Shown piece by piece: positions 60,137 to 64,000 of a stretch of 64,000 nt of DNA. The DNA lies in NCBI RefSeq assembly GCF_000374085.1, contig NZ_KB893444.1, positions 32,228-96,227 of the forward strand, given 5' to 3'. The notes beneath the pieces were generated by a model. The model saw only the letters and a list, made by a program, of their open reading frames with translations. It was not told where the DNA came from and ran no database searches. A program made the translations under genes and the position numbers. The DNA is from Spirosoma spitsbergense DSM 19989 (GTDB lineage: Bacteria > Bacteroidota > Bacteroidia > Cytophagales > Spirosomataceae). Each line of letters begins with the position of its first letter. Within the stretch, counting starts at the first letter, position 1.

Positions 60137-61012
60137 ATGGTGAATAATATCCTTTTGTTAATTTTCCTGTTTATGACTGACATTTTACCAGCCGTGGTGC
60201 CCGTTGAACTACCTTCCGTCCAGATTCAACGCGACGATTCACTGCAATCGGTTCCGCTTAATCGGGTTGTTCACCTGGACATTATTCTACCGCCGGGTTA
60301 TGCCACATCCGGAGCCATTTATCCCATACTTTATATGAATGACGGGCAGGACCTGACCCGCCTGCGCATGACAGCCGTTCTGGATTCATTGTACCGGCAG
60401 CAGGCAATTCATCCCTTTGTGCTGGTAGCCATCCATGCCGGCGACCGGATTCAGGAGTATGGCACGGGTGCCCAGGCTGATTACATGAACCGGGGCAGTA
60501 AGGCCGGTTTGTACACCGATTTTGTGCTGACGGAACTAATGCCTTACGTCAGGAAACACTACCGGGTCAGTACCGACCCGGCGCAATCCGTATTTGCCGG
60601 GTTTTCGCTGGGTGGGTTATCGGCTTTTGACATCGTCTTTCACCACCCCGACCGGTTTACCAAAGCGGGGGTGTTTTCCGGTTCGTTCTGGTGGCGGAGC
60701 AAAAGCACCGAAGCTGGATACCGCGATGAGACCGACCGGATTATGCACGACCTGGTTCGGAAAGGTCCGTACAGCCCGACCCTGAAATTCTGGTTTGAAA
60801 CGGGCACAAACGACGAAACCAGCGACCGGAACAACAATGGCATTATTGACGCGATCGAAGACACGACCGATTTAATCGATGCGTTAGTAAAGAAAGGCTA
60901 CCACCGGGAGCAGGCTATACGATACGTAGAAATTGAGGGGGGCGAGCACAACCAGAAAACCTGGAGCAAAATCATGCCTGATTTCCTGATCTGGGCATTT
61001 CCTGGTCAATGA
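60137..61012 (+). CDS. Exported esterase with EF-hand-like loop
   Basis: 291 residues. A hydrophobic N-terminus (VNNILLLIFLFMTDILPAVV) may be a signal or anchor. Then an esterase domain: LDIILPPGYATSGAIYPILY, MNDGQDLTRLRM, nucleophile S157 in FAGFSLGGLSAFDIVFHHPD, and the histidine in IEGGEHNQKTW. Near residue 233, DRNNNGIIDAIEDT fits an EF-hand loop (D1, N3, N5, G6, I8, E12), suggesting calcium binding. The ATG at 60137 is preferred over the TTG at 60131. Confidence 0.85.
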   Translation: MVNNILLLIFLFMTDILPAVVPVELPSVQIQRDDSLQSVPLNRVVHLDIILPPGYATSGAIYPILYMNDGQDLTRLRMTAVLDSLYRQQAIHPFVLVAIHAGDRIQEYGTGAQADYMNRGSKAGLYTDFVLTELMPYVRKHYRVSTDPAQSVFAGFSLGGLSAFDIVFHHPDRFTKAGVFSGSFWWRSKSTEAGYRDETDRIMHDLVRKGPYSPTLKFWFETGTNDETSDRNNNGIIDAIEDTTDLIDALVKKGYHREQAIRYVEIEGGEHNQKTWSKIMPDFLIWAFPGQ

Positions 61013-61040
61013 GCGAATGAATGATTTAGCGAATAGAAAC

Positions 61041-61895
61041 ATGCTGATGAAAATGATTATGAATACACTCCTCATTACCCTTATGCTGGCCTGCAACGGG
61101 CCTGACGCGGCAACCCCGATAGCAACTTCGGCTCCGGCCAGTACCACCTCACCCGTGGCAATGACCCCGGCAGTACGTACCCTCGTCTGGGCCGATGAGT
61201 TCGACAAGCCCGGTCTGCCCGATTCCACAAAGTGGGGTTACGATGTGGGTGGTAACGGCTGGGGCAATAATGAACTGGAATATTATACGGCCAAACGTAC
61301 CGAGAACGCCCGAATCGAAAATGGTAAGCTTATTATCGAAGCCCGAAAAGAAGCTTACAAAGGCAGTAACTACACGTCGGCCCGGTTGCTGACGAAGGGC
61401 ATTGCCGAATGGAAATACGGACGGATTGAGGCTATGGCCAAACTGCCAAAAGGCGTGGGCACCTGGTCCGCCGTCTGGATGCTGGGCAAAAATATCTCTT
61501 CCGCAGGCTGGCCCCGCTGTGGTGAACTCGACATTATGGAACACGTTGGCTTCGATGAGGGAATCGTTCACGGCACCATCCACTGCGAGGCATATAACCA
61601 TAATAAGGGCACCCAGAAAGGGGACCAGATCAGCGTAAAAAACGTTACGAACGATTTTCATCTGTACGCCATCGAGTGGACTGCCAGCCAGATTGATTTT
61701 TTCGTCGACGATCAGAAATACTACTCCGTTCAAAAATCGGTGCTGGGCAGTACCGAAGCCCAGTGGCCATTCGACCAGCCATTTTTTCTGATTCTGAACG
61801 TAGCGGTGGGGGGCGGCTGGGGCGGCCAGAAAGGCGTTGACGAAAGCATCTGGCCCCAGCGCATGGAGGTTGATTACGTACGGGTTTATCAATAA
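61041..61895 (+). CDS. GH16 endo-beta-glucanase-like lipoprotein
   Basis: 284 residues (several in-frame ATGs, 61017 to 61059). A signal ending LITLMLAC gives a lipoprotein, then a Thr/Ser/Pro linker and the GH16 jelly-roll: LVWADEFDKPGLPDSTKWGY, NNELEYYTAKRTENARIENG, IEAMAKLPKGVGTWSAVWML, and the catalytic E162-L-D-I-M-E167 in RCGELDIMEHVG, followed by HGTIHCEAYNHNKG. Laminarinases and licheninases have this motif. It follows the esterase by 28 bp. Confidence 0.92.
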   Translation: MLMKMIMNTLLITLMLACNGPDAATPIATSAPASTTSPVAMTPAVRTLVWADEFDKPGLPDSTKWGYDVGGNGWGNNELEYYTAKRTENARIENGKLIIEARKEAYKGSNYTSARLLTKGIAEWKYGRIEAMAKLPKGVGTWSAVWMLGKNISSAGWPRCGELDIMEHVGFDEGIVHGTIHCEAYNHNKGTQKGDQISVKNVTNDFHLYAIEWTASQIDFFVDDQKYYSVQKSVLGSTEAQWPFDQPFFLILNVAVGGGWGGQKGVDESIWPQRMEVDYVRVYQ

Positions 61896-61917
61896 ACTAC
61901 CCAATCACGAAACAGGC

Positions 61918-63450
61918 TTACGCCACGGGGGCAGCAGTCAGCACCGTATCCAGTCCCCACTGTTTCATTACATCGTTCGTAAATAGTTTCAGCGCGTTTT
62001 CGTCCTGTATCAGCGTATTCCGGGCCTTTATCCAGGCGTCTACGCGTGCATCCGAATACATATGCCGCAGCCGGGATTTTGTCAGATTGAGCATTTTACC
62101 CCAATGGAAGGCAAAAGGAATATCGGCGGCTTCCAGTGCATCCCAGAAAGCATTACAATACCGAATCGTTCGGTCCGAAAAAATACCGTCTAACTCAACC
62201 ACGCAGGTCTTTGCGAATCGGGTGAACCCCAGCGTAGCATCGGTTCCTTTTACGTACCGAAAAGCGAACAGCCCCGTAAATGGACCATCCGTTTCATTGA
62301 TTGCCAGTAATAAAGGGATAACCTCCGGTACCCGATCGGCCGGAACGGCCACGGCCGCACTCAGTACCTTGCCGTGAAAATCAGTACTGGAGAAAATTTC
62401 GCCATGCACCCCCCAAACCGCTTCGTAAGTGGGGTATTGTTGTTTGGTCAGCGCATTGACAACCTGCGGAACAATGCCCGGAAGTACCTGCGTCAGCCCC
62501 CCGATAAACGTTGGTGCGTCATCGCCGGGCCCCACACCCGCCGGGCTAATAGACGGAGGAGTATAGGCATCCGTGTAGGGCCGCTTGTACATCGTTGTCA
62601 CGTAAGCGCCATTGTCGAGGTCGTACGGATTGATGACCACCTGAAAATGATACGGGTCTTCGTGGGTGTACGGCAGCGGCAAACCGGTAAAATCGAGCGT
62701 TTTCATGCTGGCCTCCAGCACGGCATCGATAGGCATCCGTCGCCGGTAGGTTTCGTAGAGAAAAAGGGGAACGGTTTCGAGCATGACCCCATGAATAAAG
62801 CCAAAGCTGCCAAAACTCACCAGCGCAGCCTTGAACAGCTCATCATCGCGGACGGGTTCGGCACCGAGTATCTGGAGGAAGGCATCCGAAACGACCGGAT
62901 ACGATTTCCGTTCGAGCCACACGTGCCGGGTGGGGCTTACGATGAGGTGGATACCTACCACGAATTCGGGGATAGCCCCAATTTTAAAAGCCGAGCCATG
63001 CGTACCCGTCGATAAAGCACCGGCGATGGTTTGTCCATTACTGGCACCCGATGTCATCAGGGAACGATTTCGTTTACGGAGCCGGTCGCTTAATTCCTGA
63101 ACCGACACGCCACACTGCGAAAAGTACAGGTCACCGGCCGTTTTGGCGTAGGCGGAGTGGACACTGCCAGGGGTAATTTTCAGGGTGATGTTCAGCGGCT
63201 TGGTATTCAGCATGATGCCGTCGGTGGCGGTAATGCCAGTAAACGACCATTCGCCACCCACTACCCGCAGGCGCAGATTCTGCCGGATTGCTTCGCGAAG
63301 GAGTTGCTGAATGCCCAGGGTTGTGGCGTTGTAGTCATCCACTACGCTGCCCGTATCGTCATTGGCCAGGTCGTAAAAGTTAGCAATGGTCTGCACAAAG
63401 GTTTCGTGCCGGGGCGACCATTTTTTTTGGTTGGTAGGATGAATAATCAT
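61918..63450 (-). CDS. FAD-linked oxidase (FAD_binding_4 / lactone-oxidase-like)
   Basis: 510 residues, no signal. RVVGGEWSFTGITATDGIML in the PCMH/VAO FAD-binding domain, TSGASNGQTIAGALSTGTHGSAF with the Gly-rich motif, then SFGSFGFIHGVMLETVPLFL and a substrate domain, ending in a region like L-gulono/arabinono-lactone oxidases (HWGKMLNLT). A covalent FAD histidine is not evident. The substrate is unknown, probably a sugar or lactone alcohol. Confidence 0.8.
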   Translation of the reverse strand: MIIHPTNQKKWSPRHETFVQTIANFYDLANDDTGSVVDDYNATTLGIQQLLREAIRQNLRLRVVGGEWSFTGITATDGIMLNTKPLNITLKITPGSVHSAYAKTAGDLYFSQCGVSVQELSDRLRKRNRSLMTSGASNGQTIAGALSTGTHGSAFKIGAIPEFVVGIHLIVSPTRHVWLERKSYPVVSDAFLQILGAEPVRDDELFKAALVSFGSFGFIHGVMLETVPLFLYETYRRRMPIDAVLEASMKTLDFTGLPLPYTHEDPYHFQVVINPYDLDNGAYVTTMYKRPYTDAYTPPSISPAGVGPGDDAPTFIGGLTQVLPGIVPQVVNALTKQQYPTYEAVWGVHGEIFSSTDFHGKVLSAAVAVPADRVPEVIPLLLAINETDGPFTGLFAFRYVKGTDATLGFTRFAKTCVVELDGIFSDRTIRYCNAFWDALEAADIPFAFHWGKMLNLTKSRLRHMYSDARVDAWIKARNTLIQDENALKLFTNDVMKQWGLDTVLTAAPVA

Positions 63451-63519
63451 GGGTAGATGGGAGAGAAAACCGGTTATGGGCGTAGGAAATGGGTCGATTC
63501 GCAGTGGATTGGTTTCCCG

Positions 63520-63855
63520 TTACAGTTCGCCCTCGCGGGGACATGGTTTCGGACATTTCCACTCGATCCGAATCGGACTCCAGATGCCCAGCGTAGCCAC
63601 GGTAAGGAATGAATAGCCGAAATTATTGGTAACCCGCACTTCATCCAGGCTTTTAAGTTTAAGCGAATCACAGTTTGTGGCCACCACATTTTGCTGCACC
63701 AGCCCCCAGAAGAAGGAGTGAGCCGTTCGCCTTTGGTAGCCCGTTGAGGGGTCGAAGGCCGACGTTGTTATTCGGTAGTGATAACAGTTTTGCATCGTGC
63801 AGAAAATAAGCAGCAAGCAAGCCTTACGGACAGTGGGGTGAGCAGGTGGTCTCAT
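63520..63855 (-). CDS. Small exported protein, Bor-like
   Basis: 111 residues. A hydrophobic N-terminus (ACLLLIFCTMQNC) followed by YHYRITTSAFDPSTG and AHSFFWGLVQQNVVATNC. The HSFFWGLVQ motif and cysteine pattern recall Bor/Iss-type lipoproteins. The last ~20 residues end KCPKPCPREGEL. Only a weak family match. Confidence 0.5.
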   Translation of the reverse strand: MRPPAHPTVRKACLLLIFCTMQNCYHYRITTSAFDPSTGYQRRTAHSFFWGLVQQNVVATNCDSLKLKSLDEVRVTNNFGYSFLTVATLGIWSPIRIEWKCPKPCPREGEL

Positions 63856-63952
63856 GATTGATGCGTTTGTTACTTAACTGATGTTACGCATGGTTGATCT
63901 ATCTGTAGCAACCTCTTTCTAAATTTACTCAAAAACACCACAAAAAGCGCTC

Positions 63953-64000
63953 ATGGAGTTTATATCCCCTATTTTTGACCTCTACTCGGACTATTTGCTG
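63953..64000 (+). CDS. Start of a gene cut by the right edge
   Basis: ATG at 63953 opens a frame that runs to the window end: MEFISPIFDLYSDYLL. The opening resembles N-termini of some DDE transposases that I recall (x-L-F-x-x-Y-x-D-Y-L-I), but 16 residues do not prove this. Bases 63856-63952 would then hold the left end of the element. Confidence 0.3.
   Translation, partial: MEFISPIFDLYSDYLL

Noticed and set aside
1..64000. tRNA, rRNA or tmRNA genes
   Set aside because: No T-loop GTTCRANNC with matching acceptor and anticodon stems, and no rRNA core sequence, was seen by eye on either strand.

Overview
The window comes from a Bacteroidota chromosome of the Cytophagales/Spirosomaceae type (Spirosoma-like is my best guess). 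The reasons are menaquinone genes (menB, menE), several families that are typical of Bacteroidota (DUF3347, a DUF2452-like protein, DUF3050, DMP19-like lipoprotein, BNR/VPS10-type secreted repeat protein, TldD with Tat signals), many exported glycoside hydrolases and peptidases, few Shine-Dalgarno sites, and a TAnnTTTG-type promoter box. Base composition is moderate and even, except for two AT-rich intergenic patches (about 31750-31920 and 43690-43860). I see no rRNA, tRNA, CRISPR array or complete insertion sequence.

Layout. 1-6000: exported superoxide dismutase (cut by the left edge), recR, clpS, a sodium:solute symporter and a large PAS sensor kinase. 6000-10700: menB, a DUF2452-like protein, a lipoprotein with a Rieske fold that has lost both histidine ligands, menE, an unknown acidic protein and a methyltransferase. 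10700-19100: a leftward run with a Uma2-type nuclease, a GH65 phosphorylase, a VapBC-like pair, DinB-like protein, a MobA/MocA-like nucleotidyltransferase, an S9 peptidase and manA. 19400-25400: a rightward run with a GH20 hexosaminidase, DMP19-like lipoprotein, sirtuin, a frameshifted DUF3347 gene and an M20 peptidase. 25400-36500: metal handling (DUF4396 protein, CopB-type P1B ATPase, CzcA-type RND pump, OmpR-family regulator) mixed with an LLM flavin enzyme, a DUF3050 protein and an MTHFR-like gene. 36700-40600: a 999-residue BNR/VPS10 protein and a class D beta-lactamase.

40636-53625 is the most unusual part: four consecutive tldD-tldE gene pairs on the minus strand, about 13 kb. All four TldD proteins keep the HExxxH zinc site and a downstream Cys, and all four begin with a twin-arginine signal. 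None of the TldE partners has a signal. This suggests four paralogous TldD/TldE proteases exported as folded heterodimers. The spacers inside the array carry inverted repeats whose arms are made of degenerate GTCATT-like units. Hairpins of the same construction, made from other short units, occur between recR/clpS, menB/DUF2452 and the Rieske-like gene/menE.

53700-64000: a 49-bp perfect palindrome between divergent genes, a VIT1/CCC1-like transporter, two tandem single-pass membrane proteins of unknown function, a lipoprotein alpha/beta hydrolase, an ATP-grasp/esterase pair, a second esterase with an EF-hand loop, a GH16 glucanase, an FAD-linked oxidase, a small Bor-like protein, and the first 16 codons of a gene that runs off the right edge. 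Functions below are read from motifs and recalled families. No database search was possible.
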